A stretch of 64,000 nt of DNA from Ramlibacter paludis (GCF_022012305.1 NZ_JAKLTM010000001.1:930001-994000), one strand, 5' to 3'; numbered from the stretch's first letter, positions 44,359 through 55,446 are shown. Program-made: numbers and translations. The notes: generated by a model not told the origin, from the letters alone.

Positions 44359-45299
44359 ACTGGGCCACCGCCATCGACGCCGCGGCGCAGCGTTTCGCGC
44401 GCGATGGCCATGGCTTCATCCGCCGCACGCCGCTGTGGCAGCTGCCCGGCGCGGCGCTCGGCATCGATTGCCGCGAAGTCTGGCTGAAGCTGGAGCACCT
44501 GCAGTCCAGCGGCAGCTTCAAGGCGCGCGGCATGTACAACCGGCTGCTGGCGCATCCGATCCCCTTCAGCGGCGTGATCGTCGCGTCGGGGGGCAATGCG
44601 GGCATCGCGACGGCCGCCGCGGCGCGCGCGCTGCACGTGCGCTGCGAAGTCTTCGTGCCCACCGTCTGCAGCCCGGCCAAGCAGTCCAAGCTGCGCGAGC
44701 TGGGCGCGAAGGTGGTGGTCACGGGCTCCGTCTATGCGGAAGCGCTGGAGGCCTGCCTGCAGCGGCAGAAGGAAACCGGGGCGCTGCTGACGCACGCCTA
44801 TGACCAGCCCGAGGTGGTGGCGGGCGCCGGCACCGTGGCCCAGGAGATCGAGCATCGCGCGGGCCGCGCGCCCGACAGCGTGCTGGTGAGCGTGGGCGGC
44901 GGCGGGCTGATCGCCGGCATCGCGGCCTGGTTCGAGCAGCGCAGCCGCGTGGTGGCGCTGGAGCCCGAGCTGGCCCCCACGCTCTATCGCGCGCGCGAGA
45001 ACGGCGCGCCGGTCGACGTGGACGTGAGCGGCATCGCGGCGGATTCGCTGGGCGCCAAGCGCATCGGCGCGATCGCGTGGGAGGTCACGCAGCAGCACGT
45101 GCCGCAGGCGCTGCTGCTGCCCGATGCGGCGATCCTGGCGGCGCAGCAGGCCTTGTGGAAGGACTTCAAGCTGGCGGTGGAGCCGGCCGCGGCGCTGGGC
45201 CTGGCCGCGCTGCGCACCGGCGCCTACCAGCCCGCGAAGGACGAGAACGTCTGCCTCGTCATCTGCGGCGCCAACGTGGACCCGGCGACGCTCGCCTGA
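44355..45299 (+). CDS. PLP-dependent threonine/serine dehydratase-like protein
   Basis: A 314-residue fold-type II PLP enzyme. The Schiff-base lysine is K56 in [10 protein letters not shown], and [11 protein letters not shown] is the phosphate-binding loop. No regulatory ACT domain is present, as in catabolic threonine dehydratases and serine racemases. The exact reaction cannot be fixed from sequence. A GTG start overlaps the ispH stop. Confidence 0.85.
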   Translation: MNWATAIDAAAQRFARDGHGFIRRTPLWQLPGAALGIDCREVWLKLEHLQSSGSFKARGMYNRLLAHPIPFSGVIVASGGNAGIATAAAARALHVRCEVFVPTVCSPAKQSKLRELGAKVVVTGSVYAEALEACLQRQKETGALLTHAYDQPEVVAGAGTVAQEIEHRAGRAPDSVLVSVGGGGLIAGIAAWFEQRSRVVALEPELAPTLYRARENGAPVDVDVSGIAADSLGAKRIGAIAWEVTQQHVPQALLLPDAAILAAQQALWKDFKLAVEPAAALGLAALRTGAYQPAKDENVCLVICGANVDPATLA

Positions 45300-45303
45300 G
45301 AAC

Positions 45304-47629
<2,326 letters not shown>

Positions 47630-47794
47630 GGAACCATCTTGGGAACGGCCCTGCTGCGCCGGCGTAGGCGGCTGGCTAAGGGTGGCCGTAGTAGTCGCGG
47701 CCGGCGTGGAAAATTGCTGCCTTGGGGCTGCGGCATGGCAGGGCCAGGGAGCCTCGGCTACAATAGCGGCCTTCGCACCACGCGAACCGAATCA

Positions 47795-47885
47795 GGAGCG
47801 GTGGCAGAGTGGTCGAATGCGCCGGACTCGAAATCCGGTGTACGGTTATACCGTACCGTGGGTTCGAATCCCACCTGCTCCGCCA
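47795..47885 (+). tRNA. tRNA-Ser(CGA)
   Basis: A complete 91-base tRNA including encoded CCA. The acceptor stem GGAGCGG pairs with CTGCTCC (one G-T pair). The anticodon loop is CTCGAAA, giving anticodon CGA (serine), between CCGGA and TCCGG. A long variable arm of the serine type (TACGGTTATACCGTA) and the T-loop GTTCGAATC are present. Its 3' end is the attachment site of the integrative element that follows. Confidence 0.97.
47872..47885 (+). repeat. Left attachment repeat (tRNA side)
   Basis: The last 14 bases of the tRNA-Ser gene with its CCA; identical to the copy at 53127-53140. Confidence 0.75.
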
Positions 47886-48030
47886 CATAGCTAGATTTCA
47901 CGCGGCCTCCCGGGCCCTCTAGCTGTTCTACCCCACAAAGAGCCCCACAATGGCATGTCCGCTTAGTCCGGCTGCTTTTGTGTGCGGTTTCCCCTCGTGA
48001 CGGTCCCCCACGCGACCGTAAGATGCACGC

Positions 48031-49188
48031 ATGTCCTCCCTCAGCATTTCCCGCCCGGTCCTTGAATGGGCTGCCGACAGGCTGGGGACGACCGTTGATG
48101 GGCTCGCAAAAGATCTTGCAGCGCCGTCGCGCGCCCAGCGCTTTCTTAAGGGCGAGTTGACGACGACCCAAGCAGTAGCGCTGGCTAAAAAAACCGGCAT
48201 TCCGTTCGGCTTTCTTTTTCTCAGCGAGCCGCCGGAACTGCAGCGCAGGGAGATCCCTGACCTACGTCAGACTCCGAACGCGGAGCCACTCGGCACTGCG
48301 TTCTTCGAACTCCTCGACGACATCGACGCCAAGGTCGCATGGTTCCGTCAGCGCCTCAAGGTAGACGAGATATCCGGCCCCGAGTTTGTTGGCCGGTTTA
48401 GTGAAAAGGTGGTGACGCCTATAGCAGTTGCTCAAGACATCGATCGAACACTGAAATTGCACGAGATCGATCGGGAGAAGGTAACCGATCATGGAGCGTT
48501 GTTCGGGCTCATTTCGCGGCGCCTCGAGGATTTGGGCGTTCTGGTCTTCCGCAGTGGCGTGGCGAAGGGGAACCCCCACAAGCCACTGCCGGTCACCGAG
48601 TTTCGCGGGTTCGCTATCGCCGACGCGGAAGTGCCAGTCGTGTTTGTGAACGGACGTGACTCGCCGGCGGCCTGGATATTCACGCTGCTGCACGAAGCTG
48701 CCCACATTTGGCTAGGTGTCAGTGGCGTTTCTGATTCGTCCGCTTCCACGATTCAGAAGCCGAAAGGAACAGAGGCGTTTTGCAATCAGGTCGCGGCGGA
48801 GGTCCTTACGCCGGAGAAAGAGTTCAAGCGCTATTGGGTGAACCTTGATGCCGCCGAAGCTATCCCGGCGCTGGCACGGCACTTTAAAGTCAGTCGCTTA
48901 GTGGTCGCGCGACGAGCACTTGATTTCGGTTTCATCAGCCAAGCCCGCTACGACGAAGTCGCCAGCGCTTCGGTGCCGACAAAGAAACAGTCCGGTGGAA
49001 ATCCATATGCGACGATTCCGATCAGGAGCAGCAGGCGCTTTACTTCCGCAGTGCTGAACAGCGCGGTAGCGGGTGAAACGCTCTTAAAGGAAGCGGCCCG
49101 GCTGTTAAATTCTTCGCCAGATACCGTTATGGAACTGTATCGACGACGCGCCAGCGGCGGTCCCGAGGAAGACTTTGCCGATGCCTAA
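48031..49188 (+). CDS. HTH plus ImmA/IrrE metallopeptidase
   Basis: A 385-residue protein. The N-terminal part (about 1-65) looks like an Xre-type helix-turn-helix region (LTTTQAVALAKKTGIPFG). The ImmA/IrrE peptidase part contains the zinc motif HEAAH (H221, E222, H225) in FTLLHEAAHIWLG, with FCNQVAAEVLTPE following. Such proteins cleave repressors or toxins' partners. The gene overlaps the PIN-like gene by eight bases, so they are one unit. It lies directly after tRNA-Ser at the left end of the element. Confidence 0.85.
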   Translation: MSSLSISRPVLEWAADRLGTTVDGLAKDLAAPSRAQRFLKGELTTTQAVALAKKTGIPFGFLFLSEPPELQRREIPDLRQTPNAEPLGTAFFELLDDIDAKVAWFRQRLKVDEISGPEFVGRFSEKVVTPIAVAQDIDRTLKLHEIDREKVTDHGALFGLISRRLEDLGVLVFRSGVAKGNPHKPLPVTEFRGFAIADAEVPVVFVNGRDSPAAWIFTLLHEAAHIWLGVSGVSDSSASTIQKPKGTEAFCNQVAAEVLTPEKEFKRYWVNLDAAEAIPALARHFKVSRLVVARRALDFGFISQARYDEVASASVPTKKQSGGNPYATIPIRSSRRFTSAVLNSAVAGETLLKEAARLLNSSPDTVMELYRRRASGGPEEDFADA

Positions 49189-49699
49189 ATACCTCTTCGA
49201 CTCGAACGTATTCATCCAGGCCAAGAATCTGCACTATCGGTTTGGGTTCTGTGGTGGCTTTTGGGATTGGGTTGAGGCTGGCCATGACAAGCACTTGTTC
49301 TTCTCCGTGAAGAAGGTGCAAGCAGAGTTGAATAGTGGGAAAGACGGTGACGAGTGCAAGGCGTGGGTGCAAAAACTCCCGGCAGCGTTTTTCGTCAACG
49401 ACACGTCTGACAAGGCCGTGATGAAAGTCTATGCGGATCTCATGACCTGGGCCGCAACTTCGACTCACTATCTACCGGCGGCGAAAGCTGAATTTGCAGG
49501 CGTCAAGGAGGCCGATCCATTCCTTATCGCTGTTGCAAAGACGCATGGCTATACCATAGTGACGCACGAGCAGTCCAACCCCCAGAAGAAGAACAAGATT
49601 CCCCTGCCCGATGCAGCCGCACATTTCGGCGTGACTACCGCCTACGTTTACGATGTGCTTTCGCAGCACGCAAGCTCCACGTTCAAATTGAAGGTGTGA
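49181..49699 (+). CDS. DUF4411 (PIN-like) protein
   Basis: A 172-residue protein of the DUF4411 family with a PIN-type core: D7 in YLFDSNVFIQAK and an acidic pair region KEADPFLIAVAK and IVTHEQ further on. PIN proteins are usually RNases and often toxins. The ATG at 49181 is preferred over a TTG at 49175; both are inside the end of the upstream HTH-ImmA gene. The pairing with an ImmA/IrrE protein is a recognised genomic pattern, but the activity is not characterised to my knowledge. Confidence 0.8.
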   Translation: MPKYLFDSNVFIQAKNLHYRFGFCGGFWDWVEAGHDKHLFFSVKKVQAELNSGKDGDECKAWVQKLPAAFFVNDTSDKAVMKVYADLMTWAATSTHYLPAAKAEFAGVKEADPFLIAVAKTHGYTIVTHEQSNPQKKNKIPLPDAAAHFGVTTAYVYDVLSQHASSTFKLKV

Positions 49700-49753
49700 G
49701 GTGTTCGGAGGCAGAAGAGCTCTGCCTTGCATCGCGGTCGCTGGGGTGCGCGG

Positions 49754-50149
49754 CTATGCGCCCGCCCCGGTCCGGGAAGCACATACAAGCCACTGGCGCA
49801 GTGCGCGCACCATGAGGGTCTGGTAGCCCTCGCTGCCCGTTGCGCGCGCCTTGAAGTCTTCCAGCATCCCGCGCGGCACGCGGATACTGATGCGGACAGA
49901 CTTGCCGCTGCTGGCGCTGGCGCTGGCGCTGGTGCTGGTGCTGGTGCTGGGTGCCGCCGCCGGTGCCTTAGCTGCATCGCTTACCTCGGCCACGGGTTCT
50001 GGCACCACAAGGTCTTCGAATGGGAGGTCGAGATCGGCAACGGGAAGGTCGAGGTCGATGACGGGCAGATCCGCGAAGGCGTCGAACTGGTCGAACTCGA
50101 GGCCGAGGTCCCGCAGGTTGGCGTTACGCTTCGATTCAGGGGTGTGCAT
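49754..50149 (-). CDS. Ribbon-helix-helix (BrnA-like) protein
   Basis: A 131-residue protein. The C-terminal part (VRISIRVPRGMLEDFKARAT and GYQTLMVRALRQWL) looks like a BrnA-type ribbon-helix-helix antitoxin domain. The N-terminal part is acidic and includes repeated LDLP segments, then an A/P/S/T linker with TSTSTSASASAS, encoded by a run of GCTGGC/GCTGGT hexamers. No BrnT toxin lies next to it. It may instead be a DNA-binding regulator of the element. Confidence 0.6.
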   Translation of the reverse strand: MHTPESKRNANLRDLGLEFDQFDAFADLPVIDLDLPVADLDLPFEDLVVPEPVAEVSDAAKAPAAAPSTSTSTSASASASSGKSVRISIRVPRGMLEDFKARATGSEGYQTLMVRALRQWLVCASRTGAGA

Positions 50150-50228
50150 ACATCTCTCGGAATTGGGGGAAAAAACTTCTCACCAAGGGCTTCGCTGCCC
50201 TCGATTTCTTATAGGGGGTGCAAGGTCA

Positions 50229-50289
50229 GGGGTTGCGGTTCATGCGAACAGGTGCAACCCCTTCGTGACGAACTGGCTGCAACCCCTTC
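50229..50289. repeat. GCAACCCC repeats (inverted and direct)
   Basis: GGGGTTGC (50229-50236) pairs with GCAACCCC (50254-50261), and TGCAACCCCTTC occurs at 50253-50264 and again at 50278-50289. They lie in the 234-base gap between the RHH gene and the possible HTH gene, and could be binding sites for either protein. Confidence 0.45.
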
Positions 50290-50383
50290 AGGCCGCGTCG
50301 GCACTGGCTCCAATGCCGTTGCGCCGGACATGCTCTTCCCGGAGGGAAGAGCAGGCAGCAAAGAACAGTCACCAATGACTGAC

Positions 50384-51232
50384 TCACGGAGGGAGCGCTG
50401 CGAGTCGGAGCGCCTCCTGCGCGGCCCGCACCTGCTTCGTGAACCCCTGTCGTGTGACCTGCTCACCGGCCAGCATGCTCCAGTGGTGCGAACCCTTTGC
50501 GTAGCTACGACCTGAAAGCACGAAGGTGCGCAACATAGCCGCACGCCGCGCCGCCACTTCATGCGCTGGGTGCCTCTGTGCCTTGTCTGGCTTCTGAGAA
50601 GCGGCGTCCAGCAGCTGACGCTCCAGTTCAACGAACTTGCGGCGCTCTAGCGCCCGCCGGTCGGCGCGCATCTGATTTGTCGGCATTGTCATCAGCGTTG
50701 CACGGTCGGCATCCTCTAGCGCCAAGCCCTTGCTGCACCAGTGCGCCAGCGAGTAGCGGGGCTGCACGTAGACGAAGTTCCGGCGCGCCGTCGCATGCCA
50801 CCCGTGCGAAGCCGGGGGCTGCTTGAAAAGCCCTTGCCAGCCCCTGAACCGCGTCCTGTGCTCCGGGTGGCGGCGACAGAACCAATAGAGGTCGGCGCTC
50901 CAGGTGACGTAGAGAGTCTGTTCGTCCGTGTCGTTTGCGGGCCATCGGAGAGCCGGAGGCAGGTCCCGGCGATCCAGTTCAAGATGCAAGGCCCACAGCA
51001 TGAGGGGGTCCGCGGTTGTTTCCAAGCGCGCGACGAGGGTCGCTGTGCTGGCCTGTGGCAACGCGGCCACCCGCGCACGCAGGGTGGGCAGTTCGGGGCT
51101 ACCGCGCTTCTCGGCGATCAGTTCGGAGATGCTGGCGAGCGGAAAGCTCGCGAGATGGTGAACTGCTCGTGGCTCGCGCGCGCGCCCTGCGTCAGCGCGA
51201 AGCATCGCCAGCCGCTGATGCCAAGTCCACAA
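50384..51232 (-). CDS. Unknown protein of the element, possible HTH
   Basis: A 282-residue basic protein with several tryptophans. Near its C-terminus WSMLAGEQVTRQGFTKQVRA looks like a helix-turn-helix. A role in replication or control of the element is possible but not shown. The first 41 bases overlap the end of the 71-residue gene upstream; an ATG at 51208 is an alternative start. No family is recognised. Confidence 0.55.
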   Translation of the reverse strand: MWTWHQRLAMLRADAGRAREPRAVHHLASFPLASISELIAEKRGSPELPTLRARVAALPQASTATLVARLETTADPLMLWALHLELDRRDLPPALRWPANDTDEQTLYVTWSADLYWFCRRHPEHRTRFRGWQGLFKQPPASHGWHATARRNFVYVQPRYSLAHWCSKGLALEDADRATLMTMPTNQMRADRRALERRKFVELERQLLDAASQKPDKAQRHPAHEVAARRAAMLRTFVLSGRSYAKGSHHWSMLAGEQVTRQGFTKQVRAAQEALRLAALPP

Positions 51233-51407
51233 TGCGCGCAGAGGGCGAGGCGTAGATGAACCTGTCGGGATGCGTTCGAACTATCGCTGCAAGGTCCGCC
51301 CACCGCTCGCCATCGGGGTGATACTGCGCGACCCACTCGACGAAGCGCGCGACGGCCTCAACTGAGTAGCGGACGGGGGTCTCGGCATGGCCTTCGGTGA
51401 ACTCCAT
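51192..51407 (-). CDS. Small hypothetical protein of the element
   Basis: A 71-residue protein (MEFTEGHAETPVRYSVEAVA) with a GAGG ribosome site eight bases before the ATG. It lies between the AlpA-like gene and the possible HTH gene in the same direction and is probably cotranscribed. Function unknown. Confidence 0.5.
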   Translation of the reverse strand: MEFTEGHAETPVRYSVEAVARFVEWVAQYHPDGERWADLAAIVRTHPDRFIYASPSARIVDLASAAGDASR

Positions 51408-51417
51408 GTTTCGGTCC

Positions 51418-51651
51418 TCAGTGCGCCACCGTGGGACGAGTGGCAAGCCACTCCTCGATGTCGGCGAGCAAGAAGCCGATGGCCTGCTGCCCAAGGCGGC
51501 GCGGAACGGGAAAGCGACCCTGTGCGCGGAGGCGGTCGATCGTGGGTAGGGAAAGGCCCAGAAGGGCGGGGAGCTCGGTGCGGCGAATCACTAGCCGTTG
51601 ACTGCTCCCGGCGGGCGTTGAGGTGTGCTGATTGTTCATGGCACAACTCAT
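51418..51651 (-). CDS. AlpA-like helix-turn-helix regulator / excisionase
   Basis: A 77-residue protein with a MerR-like helix-turn-helix (LPALLGLSLPTIDRLRAQGR, then FPVPRRLGQQAIGFLLADIEEWLA), typical of AlpA proteins that control excision and integrase genes of P4-like elements. An in-frame ATG at 51639 is an alternative start. It is next to the integrase, same strand. Confidence 0.85.
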   Translation of the reverse strand: MSCAMNNQHTSTPAGSSQRLVIRRTELPALLGLSLPTIDRLRAQGRFPVPRRLGQQAIGFLLADIEEWLATRPTVAH

Positions 51652-51729
51652 TGTAGGGAGCGCGTCAGTAGTTCCTTTTGGCTAATTCGCCGCACAGGTG
51701 CACGCGACTGGCGTTATTGCGACTGCGTA

Positions 51730-52971
51730 TTACGCGCGCTTGCGCGAAGGTAAGCGGACCACGGTCCCACTTACCGCATAGGGCGTCGCCACGAACTTAG
51801 CCCAGTCCTGCATCAGGGCGCGGCGCTTCTCCAGCACGTCCGAACGGTGATAGGCGGCTTCTACCGAGTTGGTGAGCGTGTGCGCGAGCGCTCGCTCGGC
51901 GAGTTCGCGCGGGTAGTTGGTGCATTCGGCGACCCAGTCTCGGAACGTGCTGCGCAGGCCGTGGGGCACTGAGTCGAGCCCCATGCGCCGCATGACGGCG
52001 GTGAGGCTCATGTCGCTCAGTTGGCCGCCACGTGCGGCGGGGAAGAGCAGATCAGAACCCTCCATCCGGGATAGCCCCTGCAGCAGCTTCATGGCTGCAG
52101 CGGATAGCGGCACGCGGTGTTCCTTCTTGCCCTTCATGCGTTCGGCAGGGACGATCCAGAGCTTCGCGTCGAGGTCTATCTCCGCCCATGTCGCACCGCG
52201 GACTTCTCCCGAGCGTGCAGCCGTCAGCAGCGCGAACTCCAACGCCCGTGCGCCGGTGCCAGAGCGCTCGCGCAATGCTTCATAGAAATCGGCCGCCTTC
52301 TTGACCGGAACGGCGGGGTGGTGCTCCACCTTCGTGATCTTCTTCGGCGCTGCCAGCAGCTTGTCCAGATGGCCCCTCCAGCGTGCCGGGTTCTCGCCGG
52401 TGCGGTAGCCCCTCACTTTGGCCCAGTCGAGGACGAGTTCGACGCGGCCGCGCACGCGCGTTGCCGTCTCCGTCTTGCTGCTCCAGATCGGCTCCAGCAC
52501 GGTCAGGACGTGGGCTTGCTGGATGTCGGACACGTGCATCTTGCCAATCACGGGGAAGGCGTAGGTTTCAAGGGTCGCGCTCCACTGCGCGGCGTGCTTC
52601 GCGTTCTTCCACTCGGCCGATTTCGCGTCGATGTAGGAGCGTGCGGCCTGTTCGAACGTGACGGAAGCGGCCTGTTGCGCCCGCAGAAGGCTTTGCGCCT
52701 GCTGGCGCTGGAGGATGGGGTCTGTGCCCTGGTCGATCTGTTCGCGCGCGTTACGGGCCTTCTCGCGAGCTTGCGCGAGCGTCACCCCGGGGAACTGGCC
52801 GAGCCCCATGTCTCGGCGTTTCGTGCCCACAGTGGCTCGGAGAATCCAAGACCGCGCGTGCGTCGGCGTGACTTGCAGCGCGAGCCCCGGCACCCCGCCG
52901 ACCGGGTGAAGCCCTGGCGCCTTCAAGCGGCCGACTTCCAGCGCTGACAGTTCACGTGCGACCTTCGGCAT
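51730..52971 (-). CDS. Tyrosine-type integrase (P4-like, DUF4102)
   Basis: A 413-residue integrase with an N-terminal arm-binding DUF4102 domain (VGTKRRDMGLGQFPGVTLAQ), a core-binding domain and the catalytic domain. Visible active-site residues are the arginine in TAARSGEVRG, HGLRSTFRDW and the tyrosine in VEAAYHRSD. Such integrases use tRNA 3' ends. It lies at the end of the element far from the tRNA and reads inward. Confidence 0.93.
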   Translation of the reverse strand: MPKVARELSALEVGRLKAPGLHPVGGVPGLALQVTPTHARSWILRATVGTKRRDMGLGQFPGVTLAQAREKARNAREQIDQGTDPILQRQQAQSLLRAQQAASVTFEQAARSYIDAKSAEWKNAKHAAQWSATLETYAFPVIGKMHVSDIQQAHVLTVLEPIWSSKTETATRVRGRVELVLDWAKVRGYRTGENPARWRGHLDKLLAAPKKITKVEHHPAVPVKKAADFYEALRERSGTGARALEFALLTAARSGEVRGATWAEIDLDAKLWIVPAERMKGKKEHRVPLSAAAMKLLQGLSRMEGSDLLFPAARGGQLSDMSLTAVMRRMGLDSVPHGLRSTFRDWVAECTNYPRELAERALAHTLTNSVEAAYHRSDVLEKRRALMQDWAKFVATPYAVSGTVVRLPSRKRA

Positions 52972-53126
52972 TCAAACCCCTCAAACAACCCAACAAAACA
53001 GTTGAGGTCAGATGATACGCGATGACTTCGCTTGAATGGCCTATACATCGTTTTCCCAATGGGAAATTCGCCATCGGCGTGCTCGGTGACGCTGGATGAA
53101 ACCGGCTGAAGTTCGGCGGAGGCGGA

Positions 53127-53140
53127 CACCTGCTCCGCCA
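53127..53140 (+). repeat. Right attachment repeat
   Basis: CACCTGCTCCGCCA, identical to the end of tRNA-Ser at 47872-47885; 155 bases beyond the integrase start. It marks the right end of the element. Confidence 0.7.
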
Positions 53141-53178
53141 ACCCCCATCCCGTACCCAGCCGACTGGCGTCCCGCGTC

Positions 53179-54387
53179 TTAGCGGCGCGCCTGCACCGCG
53201 AGCGCACCAGCCGCAGCCGCGGCGGCGAGTGCCATGACCGCGCTCCAACCGCCATAGGCCAGCAGCAGGCTGCCCAGGCCGGAGCCCGCCGCCATCCCCA
53301 GGAACATCGACGTCATCAACACCACGTTGAGGCGACTGCGCGCAGCGCCATCGAGCCCATAGACGATCGTCTGGTGGGCGATCAGCGCGCCCTGGACGCC
53401 GAGGTCGAAGACAACGGTGCCCACGGCCAGCAGCGCGAGCTGGCCGAACGGCGGCAATGCATTGCCCGCACCCATGGCGGCGAAGGCTGCGGCGGCGAGG
53501 GCCGCTGCGATGCGCACGACATACAACGGTCCCTTGCGATCGGCGATGCGTCCCGCGAAGGGCGCTGCCAGGGCGCCAGCTGCGCCCGCGAGGCCGAAGG
53601 CTCCGGCCGCTGCGCTGCCCAGGTGGAAGGGCGCGGCATGCAGCATCACGGCGAGGGTGGACCAGAAGGCGCTGAAACCCACGGCAAGGAGGGCTTGCGC
53701 GAGTGCCGCCCTCCGCAGCGGCGCGTACTGCCGCAAGAGGCTTCCAAGCGATCGCAGCAGCGCGCCGTAGCCGAGGACGGAGCCTGCCGGGAACGAAGGC
53801 AGCGATCGCGCAGTCACGACGGCCACGATGGCAACGCTCCCTGCGGCCAGGACGAACATGCTCCGCCAGCCGTACTGCTCGGCCACCAAGCCGCTGACCA
53901 CCCGCGACAGCAGGATGCCCAGCAGCAGCCCCGTCATCACGGTACCCACCATGCGGCCGCGGCTGGCCGTGGGCGCCAGGGCAGCGGCGGCCGGAACGAA
54001 GTCCTGGGCCACGGTTGCGGTGATGCCAATCAGGACACTGGCTGCCAGCAGGGCGTGCACCGAAGGCGCGAGCGCTGCGAGCAGCAGTGCGATCACCAGT
54101 GCGCCGGCTTTTGCCAGGATCACGCGGCGGCGGTCGAAGCGGTCCGCCAGGCTCCCGAGCAGCACGAGTCCGGCGGCATAGCCAAGTTGGGTGGCCGTCG
54201 GGATCCAGCCCGTGAGCCAGGCCGGTGCCTCCAATTCCGCCCCGATCACGCCGAGAAGAGGCTGGGCGTAATAGATCGAAGCCACCGAGAATCCGGCCCC
54301 GGCGGCCAGGAGCAACATCAGCGCCCGACTGGGGGTGGCGGTCCGGGCACTCGCAGCGCGGTCATGCGGCAAGCAAATGTCAGTCAT
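53179..54387 (-). CDS. MFS transporter (drug/sugar efflux type)
   Basis: A 402-residue major facilitator protein with 12 likely membrane helices and the loop motif GSLADRFDRRRV between helices 2 and 3. The start at 54387 gives MTDICLPHDRAASARTAT. It is divergent from a LysR regulator, 99 bases apart, which probably controls it. The substrate is unknown. Confidence 0.87.
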   Translation of the reverse strand: MTDICLPHDRAASARTATPSRALMLLLAAGAGFSVASIYYAQPLLGVIGAELEAPAWLTGWIPTATQLGYAAGLVLLGSLADRFDRRRVILAKAGALVIALLLAALAPSVHALLAASVLIGITATVAQDFVPAAAALAPTASRGRMVGTVMTGLLLGILLSRVVSGLVAEQYGWRSMFVLAAGSVAIVAVVTARSLPSFPAGSVLGYGALLRSLGSLLRQYAPLRRAALAQALLAVGFSAFWSTLAVMLHAAPFHLGSAAAGAFGLAGAAGALAAPFAGRIADRKGPLYVVRIAAALAAAAFAAMGAGNALPPFGQLALLAVGTVVFDLGVQGALIAHQTIVYGLDGAARSRLNVVLMTSMFLGMAAGSGLGSLLLAYGGWSAVMALAAAAAAGALAVQARR

Positions 54388-54486
54388 CAGTGAAAACCCT
54401 TGAAATCGACGGAGAGGCGTGACTATGCGCGTGCGCCTTCGAGGGCGGAAGGTGCGCAGGCGGCAAAACCGATATACGCTTGGCGC

Positions 54487-55419
54487 ATGACCATCGCCAT
54501 TCCTGCTGGCGCCGCCGGCGATCGCATCCTCTTGCTGGAGACCTTCGTCCGCATCGTCGAAGCAGGCAGCCTGTCCGCGGCAGCACCCCTGCTCGGCGCC
54601 ACGCAGCCCACCATCAGCCGGCGATTGCGCGCCCTCGAAGATGCGCTCGGCGTGCAGCTGCTGCAGCGCTCGACCCATGCGATGCGGCTCACCACCGATG
54701 GCGAACGTTGCTACGACCGGGCTCGCACCCTCCTGGCCGACTGGGCCGCGTTCGAGGTGGACATGGGTGGCGCGGGCGCCGAACCCGAGGGCCTGTTGCG
54801 GGTGGCGGTGCCGCATGCCTTCGGCCAGGACAAGTTCGTCGCGCCGCTGGCGGACTTCCTGCATGCGCATCCGAAAACCAGCGTCGAGTGGCTGCTCATG
54901 GACGATGTCGCCGATGCGCTTTCGAAGGGCATCGACTGCGCGATCCAGGTCGGTGAGCCGACCGACCCTTCCGTGGTGGCGGTGCGCCTGGCGGAAGTCC
55001 GGCGCACCGTGGTGGCATCGCCGTCGCTCCTCACGGGAGGCCTCGTACCCGACGAGCCCGAAAAGCTGGCGGCGCTGCCGTGGCTGGCCTTGCGCACCTA
55101 TTACCGCACCGAGCTTGCACTGACCCACGTGCGGACGAGGGAGAGCCGCAAGCTGGCGCTACGCCCCCGGGTCAGCACCGACAGCCTGTACGCCTTGCGT
55201 GCGGCGGCGCTGCGCGGCCTGGGCGCCTGCGCGGCCTCGGCCTGGCTGGTTGCCGACGACATTGCACGCGGCGACCTCGTGCAGCTGGCGCCCGACTGGC
55301 AGCCGGCGCCGCTGCCGACCTGGATCACCTACCCCCATGCCCCGCACTATCCGTCGCGGCTGCTGCGATTTGTCGCCGCCATGCGCGATGCCGTGCCCGG
55401 CATCGTCGGAAGCAGTTAG
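54487..55419 (+). CDS. LysR-family transcriptional regulator
   Basis: A 310-residue regulator with an N-terminal winged HTH (LLETFVRIVEAGSLSAAAPL, then LGATQPTISRRLRALEDALG) and a C-terminal effector-binding domain. It is divergent from the MFS gene and is likely to control it. The start at 54487 removes a long non-homologous extension. Confidence 0.92.
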   Translation: MTIAIPAGAAGDRILLLETFVRIVEAGSLSAAAPLLGATQPTISRRLRALEDALGVQLLQRSTHAMRLTTDGERCYDRARTLLADWAAFEVDMGGAGAEPEGLLRVAVPHAFGQDKFVAPLADFLHAHPKTSVEWLLMDDVADALSKGIDCAIQVGEPTDPSVVAVRLAEVRRTVVASPSLLTGGLVPDEPEKLAALPWLALRTYYRTELALTHVRTRESRKLALRPRVSTDSLYALRAAALRGLGACAASAWLVADDIARGDLVQLAPDWQPAPLPTWITYPHAPHYPSRLLRFVAAMRDAVPGIVGSS

Positions 55420-55446
55420 GAACCAGGCACGCTTTCGCGCTCGCCG

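Larger units (their letters stand above)
47886..53140. mobile_element. Small integrative element at tRNA-Ser (about 5.25 kb)
   Basis: The segment after tRNA-Ser is bounded by a 14-base direct repeat: CACCTGCTCCGCCA at 47872-47885 (end of the tRNA) and again at 53127-53140. Between them are a tyrosine integrase, an AlpA-like regulator, two hypothetical proteins (one with a possible HTH), a ribbon-helix-helix protein and an ImmA/IrrE-DUF4411 pair. The ImmA and PIN genes look less GC-rich than the surroundings. No structural phage genes or conjugation genes are present. The boundary is inferred from one short repeat. Confidence 0.75.

Noticed and set aside
49905-49955. CRISPR-like repeat
   Set aside because: The repeats are only six bases long, are directly joined without spacers and lie inside a coding frame.
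50180-50212. Terminator after the possible HTH gene
   Set aside because: The AGGGC/GCCCT stem is only five bases and lacks a proper T run.
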